A stretch of DNA of 64,000 bases from Leptospiraceae bacterium. GTDB lineage: Bacteria; Spirochaetota; Leptospiria; Leptospirales; Leptospiraceae. The DNA lies in the NCBI GenBank assembly GCA_015075105.1, contig JABTUZ010000001.1, positions 569,001-633,000 of the forward strand, given 5' to 3'. Under the pieces are notes generated by a model that was not told the DNA's origin, ran no database searches, and was given only the letters and a program-made list of their open reading frames with translations. Below are positions 24,520 to 33,682 of this stretch, piece by piece. Position numbers and translations under genes: made by a program. Position 1 is the first letter of the stretch, and each line of letters opens with the position of its first letter.

Positions 24520-25662
24520 ATGGGAAAAAAATTTTTTAGAAAATGGTTAACAGGATTTGTTGTCCTATGTGTTTTTGTATTTTGCAAGGGAGAAACAAAA
24601 ATAGATAGCTCGGATAAAAAAGTATCTGCAACGGGTGTAATTCTTTTTACGGTTGGTGAAGTTTTTTCCGGACAAAGAAAATTGGCTCCGGGAGATATAG
24701 TAAGTGAAACAGATATCGTAAAGACAGGAAAGAAATCGACTTGTGATTTGCAATTGAGAGAATCCGAAAGTGAAGCAATTATCCGGTTGAAAAGCGACAG
24801 TGAATTTTCTCTTCGTGGTAAAAAGGTCGGAGATAGTGAACTTAGGCAGGGAATTCTGAAAGCCGGAGTTGCTCTTGTGAATGTTCCTAAAAAGTTAAAA
24901 TCAAACGACAGTTTGGAAATCGTAACTCCTACTTCACTTGCAGGAGTTCGTGGAACAAAGTTCGAGATAGGTGTATCGTCTGACGGCTCTTCAAATCTAT
25001 TTGTCATTGAAGGCAAGGTTGCGACTCGTCCAAGAATTGCGGATGTAGAGGATTTGCCAAAGGAAATCGTACAGAAAAATGAAGTATTGGCAAACGCTAT
25101 TCAATCAGTAGAATCTACTGAGCAAGTAGTAGAGAAAGGGCAAAGTGTTTCGGTAAAGAAATCGGATACGGAAAAAATCCTAAAAGAGACCGGAGTATCT
25201 GAAATTGTAGCCAAGATCAAACCGGATGTAAAGATAGGAATGAGTCCTGAAGAGATTCAAAAAGCAATTGAGAAAATTGAAAAGGCAGTGGAAGCATCCG
25301 AAAAAAAAGAAGATCTGAAAAAGAAAAAAGAAATCAAAACAATTCCAAAAATTGAAACTATTAAAAACAAAGACCTTGAGCAAAAAATCAAAGAAGTGGA
25401 AGAGTTGATTTCTATCGAAAAGAAAAAATTGGAAAGCGAGACTTCCACAAAAACTGCAATCAAAGAGAGAAACGCCAAAGACAAGGCAGTTTTAATGAAA
25501 AGAATCGAGCAGATCGTAGGGAAATCTTCTGAAAGATTAATTTTAAAAGACGGTAGAAAATTAGAAGGTGTAATCTTTCAGGAATCAGGAAACTACATTG
25601 TTCTTACCCCTGACGGAAAAGAAATTTTTACCGAGGAGCAAGTTGAGGGAATGGATTTATAA
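24520..25662 (+). CDS. FecR-domain lipoprotein with C-terminal coiled coil
   Basis: A 380-residue exported protein. The signal peptide ends VFVFC (Cys22), a likely lipobox. A FecR domain spans roughly 40-160: GEVFSGQRKLAPGDIVSETDIVKTGKKSTCDLQL, ALVNVPKKL and VTPTSLAGVRGTKFEIGVS. Then come a Lys/Glu coiled coil (about 230-325) and a short terminal beta module RLILKDGRKLEGVIFQESG. No FecA or sigma factor lies nearby, so it is unlikely to be a classical iron-signalling FecR; leptospires carry several such lipoproteins. GGAG occurs before the ATG. Confidence 0.82.
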   Translation: MGKKFFRKWLTGFVVLCVFVFCKGETKIDSSDKKVSATGVILFTVGEVFSGQRKLAPGDIVSETDIVKTGKKSTCDLQLRESESEAIIRLKSDSEFSLRGKKVGDSELRQGILKAGVALVNVPKKLKSNDSLEIVTPTSLAGVRGTKFEIGVSSDGSSNLFVIEGKVATRPRIADVEDLPKEIVQKNEVLANAIQSVESTEQVVEKGQSVSVKKSDTEKILKETGVSEIVAKIKPDVKIGMSPEEIQKAIEKIEKAVEASEKKEDLKKKKEIKTIPKIETIKNKDLEQKIKEVEELISIEKKKLESETSTKTAIKERNAKDKAVLMKRIEQIVGKSSERLILKDGRKLEGVIFQESGNYIVLTPDGKEIFTEEQVEGMDL

Positions 25663-25920
25663 CATAAGTTCTCGCTTGTTCATTTTCAGTCGATAGAAAG
25701 ATTTAGTAAATTCATTTTTTTTGCTTTTATAATATCGCATTCAAAATAATTGTGATAGAAATGAAAATTATTGATGTATGGGTGTATTTTTTATATAGAT
25801 GGGGTTTTACAAAAATTTCATCTATATAAATTTTATTTTGAAACGAAAGTACTTAAAAATAAGACAAAACTACCATGCGCATTGATAAAAAAACACGCTA
25901 AGGATTCTTTCAAGAGGTTC

Positions 25921-28017
25921 ATGAATCGTTTATATTCTTTCGGGTTAATTACATGTCTAATTCTATTATTTACTCCCTTTAGGGACATTTTTGCTGTCTA
26001 TACGATCCAAGATATTGAGGACTCTGTGCTTTTGGGGAAATACTTTGAAGTATATGAAGACAATACAAACTCGCTTACTTTAGAAAAAATTCTTACAGAG
26101 AAGATTCCTTGGCAAAAAAATACAGTCGATAGTCCAAATTTTGGGTATAAGAACTCGTCGTTATGGATAAAATTTCAGGTTCAAAAAAATCATTCTATCG
26201 AATCAAAACATTTGCTTGAAATTGAATACCCCTTATTAGACCATGTAGATTTTTATTTTCCATCTCAAACCGGTTATACAAAATTATCTACTGGGGATAA
26301 CCACCCTCCAAGTGAGAGACCGACTCTTTCCAATTATTTTGCGTTTCCAATCGAGCCGGCGATAGGAGTAGAAACAGTTTACTATTTCCGTATTCAGTCA
26401 ACGAGCCCTTTAATATTTCCTCTAAAGCTATGGAAAGAAAGAGCATTTCGAGCAAAAGAAATTCACGAGGGTGTGATAATATGGATCTATTACGGAATTT
26501 TTATAGCCATTTTTCTTTATAACGTTTTTATTTTTATTATGACCCGAGAGAATATTCACTTGATTTATTGCTCTGCGGTTGCCTCTTACGGATTATTTTC
26601 TCTTGCTTTAAATGGATACGGTGGTTTATACGTGTGGACGGGCATCCGTTACTTTGAACAAGAAGCACCACTTGTATTTTTGGCTATTACTTTAGTGACT
26701 CATAGTGTTTTTTTCTATAGTTATCTTTTCTCAAGAAGTACGAAAGGTCTTTATTATTACTCAATTGTAGTATTGAATATATTTGTATTTCTTTCTTTTT
26801 TCGCACGCATCGTAATTGGCTATAGACTTTCAATTCAAATGATGATAGTGATAGCAATTTTAATCATGGTGATTATTATAGTTTCCAGTATTCACCAAGC
26901 CACACTTAAAAAGAAGCTTGCTTATTTTTATTTAGGGGGCTTTGGATTTTTTATTTTAGGTAACTTGTTTACTGCCTTGCGTATTTTAGGGTATCTCCCA
27001 TCCATTGCCATTATTTATTGGTCTCCGTTTATCGGCTCTGCAATTGAGATGCTTATCTTCTCTCTTGGAATTGGATACAGGTACAACCTAATTAAACTTG
27101 AAAAAGAGCGAGCTGAAATTAGCAGCTTAAAAGAAAAAGTTTTAATCTTAAACTCTATCTCCAGATTTGTCCCAAAACAGTTTATAAAAATTTTGGACAA
27201 GGAAGATGTTTCGTATTTGAATTTAGGTGATTCAAAACAGGTAAATATGTCTGTCCTGTTTGCGGACATTCGAGGGTTTACATCACTTTCAGAAAACATG
27301 AATGCGGAAGATACTTTTAAATTTATTAACTCCTACTTAAAAAGAATGGGGCCTGTAATTCAAAAATACAACGGATTTATAGATAAATTTATTGGTGATG
27401 CGATTATGGCGTTATTTGCGTCTCCAGTTGAAAATGCGATTGAGGCTGCAATTGAAATGCGTCATACCTTAGGTAACTATAATGAACGTAGAAAAAGTAA
27501 GGGTTTTATTCCGATAGAAATCGGGATTGGAATAAATACTGGCTTACTCATGATGGGTGCTGTTGGCTCTCAAGACAGGTTAGATAGCACAGTAATCGGT
27601 GATGCGGTAAATTTAGCTTCGAGGGTAGAATCTCTTACAAAATTTTATGGAGTCAGAGTTTTGATTACAGATATTTTACTTCAAAATATAGAAAATTTAG
27701 AAAATTTAGAAAGATACGATTTCCGAGAAATTGACTCTGTTATTGTAAAAGGTAAAACTAAGCCGATAGTTCTTTACGAAATATTTAATGCAGAGCCTGA
27801 AGAAATTCGACTTGCTAAAAAGAAAATTTTAATAGATTTTACTAAGGGTTTAGCCTTATATAAATCGGGTTCTTTTTTGGAAGCTAAAAAAGTGTTTGAA
27901 AATATTTTAAAAATCTGCCCTTGGGACAAACCAACCGAGCTGTATATAACGAGGTGTGAGAAATATATTTCAAGCCCTCCACCTTCTAACTGGACTGGAG
28001 TTATGAAGTTAAACTGA
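25921..28017 (+). CDS. 7TM-DISM receptor adenylate/guanylate cyclase
   Basis: A 698-residue membrane sensor that makes cyclic nucleotide. In order: signal peptide (to about 25); an extracytoplasmic 7TMR-DISMED2-type sensory domain with SSLWIKFQVQK and LLEIEYPLLDHVDFYFP; seven transmembrane segments (about 190-390); a short linker helix; and a class III cyclase domain with SVLFADIRGFTSLSE (metal Asp), DKFIGDAIMALFASP (second Asp), GAVGSQDRLDSTVIGDAVNLASRVE and VKGKTKPI. A TPR-like tail follows. I chose ATG 25921 (AAGAGG upstream), which gives a normal signal peptide; the frame extends to 25771. Ligand unknown. Confidence 0.9.
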   Translation: MNRLYSFGLITCLILLFTPFRDIFAVYTIQDIEDSVLLGKYFEVYEDNTNSLTLEKILTEKIPWQKNTVDSPNFGYKNSSLWIKFQVQKNHSIESKHLLEIEYPLLDHVDFYFPSQTGYTKLSTGDNHPPSERPTLSNYFAFPIEPAIGVETVYYFRIQSTSPLIFPLKLWKERAFRAKEIHEGVIIWIYYGIFIAIFLYNVFIFIMTRENIHLIYCSAVASYGLFSLALNGYGGLYVWTGIRYFEQEAPLVFLAITLVTHSVFFYSYLFSRSTKGLYYYSIVVLNIFVFLSFFARIVIGYRLSIQMMIVIAILIMVIIIVSSIHQATLKKKLAYFYLGGFGFFILGNLFTALRILGYLPSIAIIYWSPFIGSAIEMLIFSLGIGYRYNLIKLEKERAEISSLKEKVLILNSISRFVPKQFIKILDKEDVSYLNLGDSKQVNMSVLFADIRGFTSLSENMNAEDTFKFINSYLKRMGPVIQKYNGFIDKFIGDAIMALFASPVENAIEAAIEMRHTLGNYNERRKSKGFIPIEIGIGINTGLLMMGAVGSQDRLDSTVIGDAVNLASRVESLTKFYGVRVLITDILLQNIENLENLERYDFREIDSVIVKGKTKPIVLYEIFNAEPEEIRLAKKKILIDFTKGLALYKSGSFLEAKKVFENILKICPWDKPTELYITRCEKYISSPPPSNWTGVMKLN

Positions 28018-28032
28018 AACTTTTTATGTAAG

Positions 28033-28069
28033 AATAGACACAAGTATATTTAGCGAACTTGTGCCTATT
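28033..28069. terminator. Bidirectional terminator between convergent genes
   Basis: AATAGACACAAGT (28033-28045) pairs with ACTTGTGCCTATT (28057-28069), with one internal mismatch and an 11-base loop. It is flanked by A-runs and T-runs and lies between the cyclase gene and the convergent Lys-rich gene. Confidence 0.7.
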
Positions 28070-28077
28070 TAAGAAAT

Positions 28078-28602
28078 TTATTTTTTACAAGCAGTGCCCG
28101 GCTCTTTGTGGCATTCTTTATCGTCTGCGATACACGCATCTCCACAAGGTTTTCCCTTGTCACAGAATACTGTGCACTTTCCTGACTTATTGGATTTATC
28201 TGAAGTCTTGTGATTTTTATGATCCTTGTGCTCGTCATCTGAAGAATATTTTTCTTTCTTTGACTTTTTTTCTTTTTTTTCTTCAGAGGACTCATCTTTA
28301 TCTTTTTTGGGTTTCTTTTTAGATTTAGTTTCTTTTTCGTCGTCTAAAGATTCTTTCTTCTTTTCTGATGAGATTTCTTTTTTAGATTTCTTTTCCTTTT
28401 TTTCTTTAGGTTCTTCGGAAGATTCGTCTTTATCTGATTTTTTCTTTTTTGTTTTTTTTGTTTCTTTTTTTTCTTCTTCTTTGTCTTTCTTAGTTTTTTT
28501 GGCTATCTGGATAACTTCCAGCTCTGGAAATTTCACGTCTCCAAAAATAGGCATAGACAGTAAAAATACAACTGCAACAGCTAAGCTAAATAACTTTTTC
28601 AT
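28078..28602 (-). CDS. Secreted Lys/Glu-rich low-complexity protein with Cys-rich end
   Basis: A 174-residue exported protein of unknown function. A clear signal peptide (to about residue 21) is followed by about 110 residues made almost only of Lys, Glu, Asp and Ser (EEKKETKKTKKKK, KDESSEEKKEKKSKKE), with two related copies of the KDKDESSEEPKEKKEKKSKKE type unit. The last 35 residues hold six Cys in CTVFCDKGKPCGDACIADDKEC plus ACKK, which looks like a small metal- or disulfide-stabilised module. The region is purine-biased, so open frames on the other strand are shadows. Confidence 0.7.
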   Translation of the reverse strand: MKKLFSLAVAVVFLLSMPIFGDVKFPELEVIQIAKKTKKDKEEEKKETKKTKKKKSDKDESSEEPKEKKEKKSKKEISSEKKKESLDDEKETKSKKKPKKDKDESSEEKKEKKSKKEKYSSDDEHKDHKNHKTSDKSNKSGKCTVFCDKGKPCGDACIADDKECHKEPGTACKK

Positions 28603-28699
28603 ACATTCTCCAATGAATAATTTTTTTAATTTTTACTAATGAAAATATTTTTTTTAAAAAAACTATTTTCTGTCAAATAAAAGAAAAGAGATGCAAAAA

Positions 28700-29776
28700 T
28701 TATCTTTTGATTGATCCTTTCAGAGATAGTTTTAAGAGTAGGGGAAAAAGAGAAAAGAATACATTCTTTTCAAACTTGGCTCCAAACCCTTTTGGTTTAG
28801 AGTTAATTTTTTCAGAATTTACCCAAACTACTTTTGCGGGCACTTTTCTTTTGACTGCAAGGCTAATCAAGGATAAATATATGCTGTCTCCTTTTTGGGG
28901 CAGAGAGTCTGTTTCAAGAAAGAATCCGTTGGAAGACAAATTGTAGAGTGTTCCTGAATAGGTTTCATCTTTTCCTTTAATTTCAAATGAAGCTGTCCCA
29001 TCAATTTCATATCTTGGTGCGTACTGTTCTTCTAAAAATGACTGAAGATATTTGCCAGATTCTTGAAATTTTTGATCTTTTATAAATCGAATTCCGGCAC
29101 CCGGAGTGCCCTCGTCTGAATCTATGGTTCTTGTTACTTCTCCCGTAAATTGCAAAGGAATCGGCTCTTTTTCTTCAGGAAAAATTGTCAGGTTTACTGT
29201 ATCTCCTGCATTTATCAGAGTATAATCCGGTAGTTTCACAAATATACCGTTTATGGATACATTGTCAGTAGGCAGTGTAACAGATTCCCCTTTATTGTTT
29301 GTGATTTTTACAGGTAGTGGGATCGTATCTCGAATATTGTTTCTCCAACCTCTAGGTAGAATGCTAAGGTAGGGGGCGGAGATTTCTTTTTGAAGAAAAT
29401 AGAATATTCCTATTAAAATAGTGAGTGAAACGAGTGTGTTTATCACAATTCCAGAAACAGAAAATTGAGAATAGTGATTGGGGAGAAAAATTACCTTCCC
29501 CATGGAAAACACATTGTAGAGCACAATCACAGAGGAAAATCCGATAAATAGATAGAACGCCCATTTTTTTGCTTTCAGTAAACCAAAACCTATGAAAAAG
29601 GATAGGACAAAAAATAGATAAGTCACCCAATTGAATCTGGCAAAAATCATCAGAGGTTGTTCGATAGGTATTCTATAACTGTATGCAGTCATAAAATAAC
29701 TAACCGGTGGAATTGTGAAAAAAAATGCTGAGATAAAAAAAATCGGAAGAGGAATGGATCTGATTAAAATTGCCAT
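28700..29776 (-). CDS. Membrane protein with tandem PilZ domains
   Basis: A 358-residue protein with about four N-terminal membrane helices (1-125) and two C-terminal PilZ-type domains. The first has RNNIR and NVSINGIFVKLP, matching the RxxxR and D/NxSxxG motif of cyclic-di-GMP binding. The second has NLSSNGFFLETD but its preceding Arg motif is not evident (APRYEID), so it may not bind. Such proteins sense cyclic-di-GMP at the membrane. It stands alone on the minus strand. The output is unknown. Confidence 0.83.
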   Translation of the reverse strand: MAILIRSIPLPIFFISAFFFTIPPVSYFMTAYSYRIPIEQPLMIFARFNWVTYLFFVLSFFIGFGLLKAKKWAFYLFIGFSSVIVLYNVFSMGKVIFLPNHYSQFSVSGIVINTLVSLTILIGIFYFLQKEISAPYLSILPRGWRNNIRDTIPLPVKITNNKGESVTLPTDNVSINGIFVKLPDYTLINAGDTVNLTIFPEEKEPIPLQFTGEVTRTIDSDEGTPGAGIRFIKDQKFQESGKYLQSFLEEQYAPRYEIDGTASFEIKGKDETYSGTLYNLSSNGFFLETDSLPQKGDSIYLSLISLAVKRKVPAKVVWVNSEKINSKPKGFGAKFEKNVFFSLFPLLLKLSLKGSIKR

Positions 29777-29836
29777 AGGGCATGATTCTAATTAGAAAAA
29801 AAATCTGTCAACCGATTTTATAATTTACTGAACTGT

Positions 29837-31573
29837 TTAGTTGAATGAAATTTTTATTTTATTCGCCTCGCAAATAGCGATACTATCTTGGTTGTAAGCC
29901 TTAATCAACTTTAACCTTTCTTCTCTTTTTTCTCCGCTTAACTTGGATGCAGATTTTTCAAATAGTAAACCAATTATAAATCTTGCAGAGGTTTCAACTG
30001 TTTCAAAAGCTAATGTATCTTTTCGTGTATTGTCTTTGATTTCTTTGAATGTACTGACTACAGTTTCAAAAATTTCTTTCACCTTGGCAAGCTCAGGTGT
30101 AATCGAAAAATTCGACATAGTTTCATCTATATAGGCTCTTAGGTGGCCGCTTGGAGACATTCCAGACACTACCCCGCCAATGGCAGCAACAACTTGAAGT
30201 TGGGTAGTTCCTTCGTAGATATTTGTAATTCTTGAGTCCTTATAGATTTTTGCAACATCGTAGTCTTCTGTATATCCAGAACCACCGTGGATTTGAATAG
30301 CATCAAAAGAAATAGAAATACACAATTCCGATAAATAGTATTTTGCAAGTGGGGTAAAATAGTTTGCTAACTTTTCCCATTTGCGAATTTCTTCATCTTT
30401 ACGAATTTCTTTTTCGCTTACTCCGTTTCTTTCTAATCTTTCCGTTTTCCATAGATAGTTATCAACTGTTCTTGCCGCCTCTAAAAGCAAACATCTACCT
30501 GCGGCAAGCTCTCTGTCCATCCTATCCAACATTTTTTTAACAGCAGGGATGTTTTCTAAGGTTTTACCGAATTGCACTCTTTCTCTTGCATATTTTTTGG
30601 CTTCAAAGGCTGCTGCAGTTGCAATACCGAGAGACTGTCCTGCAATGCTCATTCTTGCAGTATTCATCATTCCCATGGCGTATTTTACAAGACCATTGCC
30701 TTCTTCACCGATCAGGATTCCCTTGGTGTTTTCATACACAACTTCACAAGTAGGGGAGCAGTGTAGCCCCATCTTTTTTTCTATCCCTGCTATTTGAATG
30801 TCTTTACTTTCCACAAGAAAAAACGAAAGTCCTCTTGCACCACTTGTAGGGCTTCCTGTTCTTGCCAAGGTTAAAATAACGGATGGTATGTCCGCAAACC
30901 CGCAAGCGTGGGTGATAAATCTTTTTGTACCGTTTAGAGTATAAGTTCCGTCTGGATTTTTTACTGCCTTGGTTTGAACAGAAGGAAGGTCACTTCCAAA
31001 ATTTGGCTCTGTGAGTGCCATAGCGCCGGTTACGCTGCCTTTTGCCATTTTAGTAACCCATTCTTCTTTCATTTCTTCGGAGCCGTATCTTTCTATGGTT
31101 TCTGCAAGGCTTACGCAACTAAGTGCAATATAAAGAGATGCGTCTGCTCTGGCTACCAATTCCATCGCAAAAACTTGAACAGAGAGTGGAATTCCGAGTC
31201 CACCGAATTTTCGACTCATGGAAAAAGAATGTAGCCCAGCATCGACCACCAAGTTGTAGGCTTCGATCATTTCTTTGGGGAATGTGACTTTTCCGTCTTT
31301 GTATTTTAATCCGGTGTTGTCCATGGCTTTGGCTCTTTGAGAGATTTCTGTTCCTGAAATTTCTCCGAGAGAATTTAACACTGATTGGTAGTAGTCTAAG
31401 GCTTCTTCTTTTGTAGATGGGGCAAATGAATATCTTTCGTCTCCGGTTTCTTTATATTTCTTGGAGTCTTCAAAATCTCCTTCGTAAGTTTTTACAACCT
31501 CGTCCCAGTTTACTATTTTCTGAAATTGCAGTTGAAGGTCATCGTTGTCTGTGAAGTAATTGCTTTGGATCAT
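29837..31573 (-). CDS. Acyl-CoA dehydrogenase, long form
   Basis: FAD-dependent dehydrogenation of acyl-CoA, first step of beta-oxidation. The 578-residue protein contains ALTEPNFGSDLPSVQTKAV (flavin and substrate contacts), NGTKRFITHA, GSPTSGARGLSFFLVE, MMNTARMSIAGQSLGIA, and YTEDYDVAKIYKDSRITNIYEGTTQLQ with the catalytic Glu of the IYEGT motif. About 130 extra C-terminal residues place it with the longer FadE/VLCAD-like class. Leptospira lives on fatty acids, so several such enzymes are expected. Chain-length preference cannot be read from sequence. Confidence 0.93.
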   Translation of the reverse strand: MIQSNYFTDNDDLQLQFQKIVNWDEVVKTYEGDFEDSKKYKETGDERYSFAPSTKEEALDYYQSVLNSLGEISGTEISQRAKAMDNTGLKYKDGKVTFPKEMIEAYNLVVDAGLHSFSMSRKFGGLGIPLSVQVFAMELVARADASLYIALSCVSLAETIERYGSEEMKEEWVTKMAKGSVTGAMALTEPNFGSDLPSVQTKAVKNPDGTYTLNGTKRFITHACGFADIPSVILTLARTGSPTSGARGLSFFLVESKDIQIAGIEKKMGLHCSPTCEVVYENTKGILIGEEGNGLVKYAMGMMNTARMSIAGQSLGIATAAAFEAKKYARERVQFGKTLENIPAVKKMLDRMDRELAAGRCLLLEAARTVDNYLWKTERLERNGVSEKEIRKDEEIRKWEKLANYFTPLAKYYLSELCISISFDAIQIHGGSGYTEDYDVAKIYKDSRITNIYEGTTQLQVVAAIGGVVSGMSPSGHLRAYIDETMSNFSITPELAKVKEIFETVVSTFKEIKDNTRKDTLAFETVETSARFIIGLLFEKSASKLSGEKREERLKLIKAYNQDSIAICEANKIKISFN

Positions 31574-31633
31574 GATAAGTACCTTTTTATTTTAATTTAA
31601 AAAAGAGAATTTTTCAACCTCTCTTTTGGGAAA

Positions 31634-32740
31634 CTACTTTTTTTCTTTTAGATTATAACTTTTTTCAAATTCGATCCATAAGTCTATTCCATTTTGAAAA
31701 ATTTCGGGGCTTTCTCCAAAACCAACTCTCACAAATCCTTCTTTTTCAAAATTTTTTCCGGGAAGTATAAATACACCCGTATTTTCGTATAGGTCGTCGC
31801 AGTATTTTTCGCTTTGAATTCCCTTTCTTAATTCAGGAAAACTCACCACGCCTCCTTCAGGAGGATGAAAAGAGCGAATAGAATAGATTTTTGAAAAATT
31901 TTCCTTCATGTACTGAATGTTTTTTTGAAGATTTTTTTTTATAGGCTCGATCAATTTTTTTCTTTTCTGTAAAATTTTAAGAGTTAGTAGCTCTGTAATC
32001 GGGCTTACTGTATGGGTAAGATAGTCTTTGAAAGAGCGAGCTTTTTTTAAAAAGTTTCTATCTCCTATTAGCCATCCGATTTTTAGCCCCATGACTCCAA
32101 AGCATTTTGTGATTGAGCCTGTGGTAAAAGTTTTTTCTGATAGTTTTGCTCCACTAAAGAACATGTCTTCCGTAGGGTGAAGAAATCTATAGTGTTCGTC
32201 GAATACGATATACCCTTGAAACTTGGGTGCCTCTGTTTTCAGGAAACTAAGTTCTTTATCACTTAGAATTTTTCCAGTAGGATTGTGGGGGTGGTTTATT
32301 ACAAGTATATCCGATTTAGAATTGAATAGCGAGGCAATCTCAAGAGAGTCCTTTACTTCTATATTTTCAATTTTGCAACCAAGCATGGAAGGAATTTCAT
32401 ACAAAGCCTGAAACGCAGGGGAGAATAAGCTAACTCTGGAATTTGGTTTACAAATCAGTTGGAAAAGTATAAAAAGAGCTTCACCGGTTCCGGTTGTAAT
32501 CAGAACTTCATCCGGGTGGACATTGGGATAAAGAGATGCGATTGTTTCTCGCAAGTCTTTTCTTCCGGTATTGGGAGAATCATCGAGTGTAATATTTTTA
32601 AATTCTTGAAAATTGAAATCAATTTCTTGTAGAAGAGAGTCTAAGTTTTTATTTTTTATGCCACTCTCTCCAAGGTTGCAAAAAGAGTTGAGTCTGTATT
32701 TTTCTAATCTGTCTTCAATGAAAAATTCACGTAGTCTCAA
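31634..32740 (-). CDS. PLP-dependent aminotransferase, class I/II
   Basis: A 368-residue fold-type I aminotransferase. Visible motifs are PNTGRKDLRETIASLYP, ITTGTGEALFILFQLI (phosphate/PLP pocket), VINHPHNPTGKILSDKEL (conserved NPTG), VFDEHYRFL, and TGSITKCFGVMGLKIGWLIG with the Schiff-base Lys in SITK. A C-terminal GFVRVGFGES provides the Arg. Substrate is uncertain. It is on the same strand as the STAS gene upstream (46 bases apart) without functional link. Confidence 0.87.
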   Translation of the reverse strand: MRLREFFIEDRLEKYRLNSFCNLGESGIKNKNLDSLLQEIDFNFQEFKNITLDDSPNTGRKDLRETIASLYPNVHPDEVLITTGTGEALFILFQLICKPNSRVSLFSPAFQALYEIPSMLGCKIENIEVKDSLEIASLFNSKSDILVINHPHNPTGKILSDKELSFLKTEAPKFQGYIVFDEHYRFLHPTEDMFFSGAKLSEKTFTTGSITKCFGVMGLKIGWLIGDRNFLKKARSFKDYLTHTVSPITELLTLKILQKRKKLIEPIKKNLQKNIQYMKENFSKIYSIRSFHPPEGGVVSFPELRKGIQSEKYCDDLYENTGVFILPGKNFEKEGFVRVGFGESPEIFQNGIDLWIEFEKSYNLKEKK

Positions 32741-32786
32741 TTGGGATAGGTTTATTGTGAGCGGTTACACTTTGAAAATAAGGTTC

Positions 32787-33119
32787 TTAGAATGACTTTA
32801 CTGCTTCATCCACAGTTTTACAAAATTGAATATTCGTATCTTGCAAGATCAATTCTATGGAATTTGTTAAAGTCTTGGTGGATTTAGTGACCTTCATCAT
32901 TCCGCCTGATTTTTTGATCTTATTTATCATATAAAAAAGACCTCCAAGCCCTGATGAATCAATGAAAGGTACATTGTCCAATGTGAGTATAATCTTTGAT
33001 TTGTTTTCTGCGATAAGTGAATCGACCAAATCTTTTAGGTGCTTTATGTTGTACAGGTCTATATTTCCTTGAACATCAATAACCTGAACTTGATTTATTT
33101 CTTGTACGTTGAAGTTCAT
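32787..33119 (-). CDS. STAS-domain anti-sigma factor antagonist
   Basis: A 110-residue SpoIIAA/RsbV-like protein with a full STAS fold: QEINQVQVIDVQGNIDLYN, LDNVPFIDSSGLGGLFYM with the phosphorylatable Ser in DSSG, and MMKVTKSTKTLTNSIELI. Such proteins switch partner by phosphorylation and release a sigma factor or act on a phosphatase. No anti-sigma kinase is encoded nearby, so the partner must be elsewhere. Length is typical. Confidence 0.9.
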   Translation of the reverse strand: MNFNVQEINQVQVIDVQGNIDLYNIKHLKDLVDSLIAENKSKIILTLDNVPFIDSSGLGGLFYMINKIKKSGGMMKVTKSTKTLTNSIELILQDTNIQFCKTVDEAVKSF

Positions 33120-33203
33120 TTACTCAATCCTTTTCACTTTTTTGCCAGACAAAGAGAAAAAGTCCAGAAAAAAAAATAATCTTGTGAAAATTTTGGAAAT
33201 TTC

Positions 33204-33578
33204 TTATGTTTTTTTTCCGAGAATTTCAAGCGCTTTTTGCTTTAAGATCGGGTGTACTATAAAATCATCGGGAGAAAGATCCGGGATTTGAGGTGGTTTG
33301 ATAGGTTGAATTTTTAATTTATCCATACCAATCCATTGACCGAGTGCGAGTATCATCCTTTGAAAAATCTCATCCACTTTTCTTTGATACCCTGCTTTTT
33401 TGTAATAACCAAAGGCTAAAATAGGAAGTCTTCTCTCATAAAAAAAGTAGTCCCCCATACGGATAAGCCCATCTTTATAGTCTGTCTCAAGGAATAAGGC
33501 TCTTGCTTTGGAATAATCTCCTTCATTAAAAGATTTATTTCCTTCCCTGATTTTTTCGGCTCTTTCTTTTGGGTTCAT
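33204..33578 (-). CDS. Hypothetical TPR-like protein
   Basis: A 124-residue soluble protein. The first half (REGNKSFNEGDYSKARALFLETDYKDGLIRMGDYFFYERRLPILAFGYYKKAG) has the spacing of two to three TPR-like helical hairpins, followed by a Pro-rich segment (IQPIKPPQIPDLSPDDF). I do not recognise a named family. It lies upstream of the STAS gene on the same strand (84-base gap) and divergent from bcp. Probably an adaptor; function unknown. Confidence 0.65.
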   Translation of the reverse strand: MNPKERAEKIREGNKSFNEGDYSKARALFLETDYKDGLIRMGDYFFYERRLPILAFGYYKKAGYQRKVDEIFQRMILALGQWIGMDKLKIQPIKPPQIPDLSPDDFIVHPILKQKALEILGKKT

Positions 33579-33682
33579 ATTTTTTCTTTCGGCTGATTTT
33601 CAAGAAAACCTGACGGACTAAGCAAAAAATAGAAATTTACACTCAAGGACTGGAATTTTTATTGGGTGAAGAGGAGAAATAA

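Noticed and set aside
28226..28639. 137-codon plus-strand ORF rich in Ser/Phe
   Set aside because: Antisense of the Lys/Glu-rich secreted protein; composition is a direct mirror of its AAR/GAR codons.
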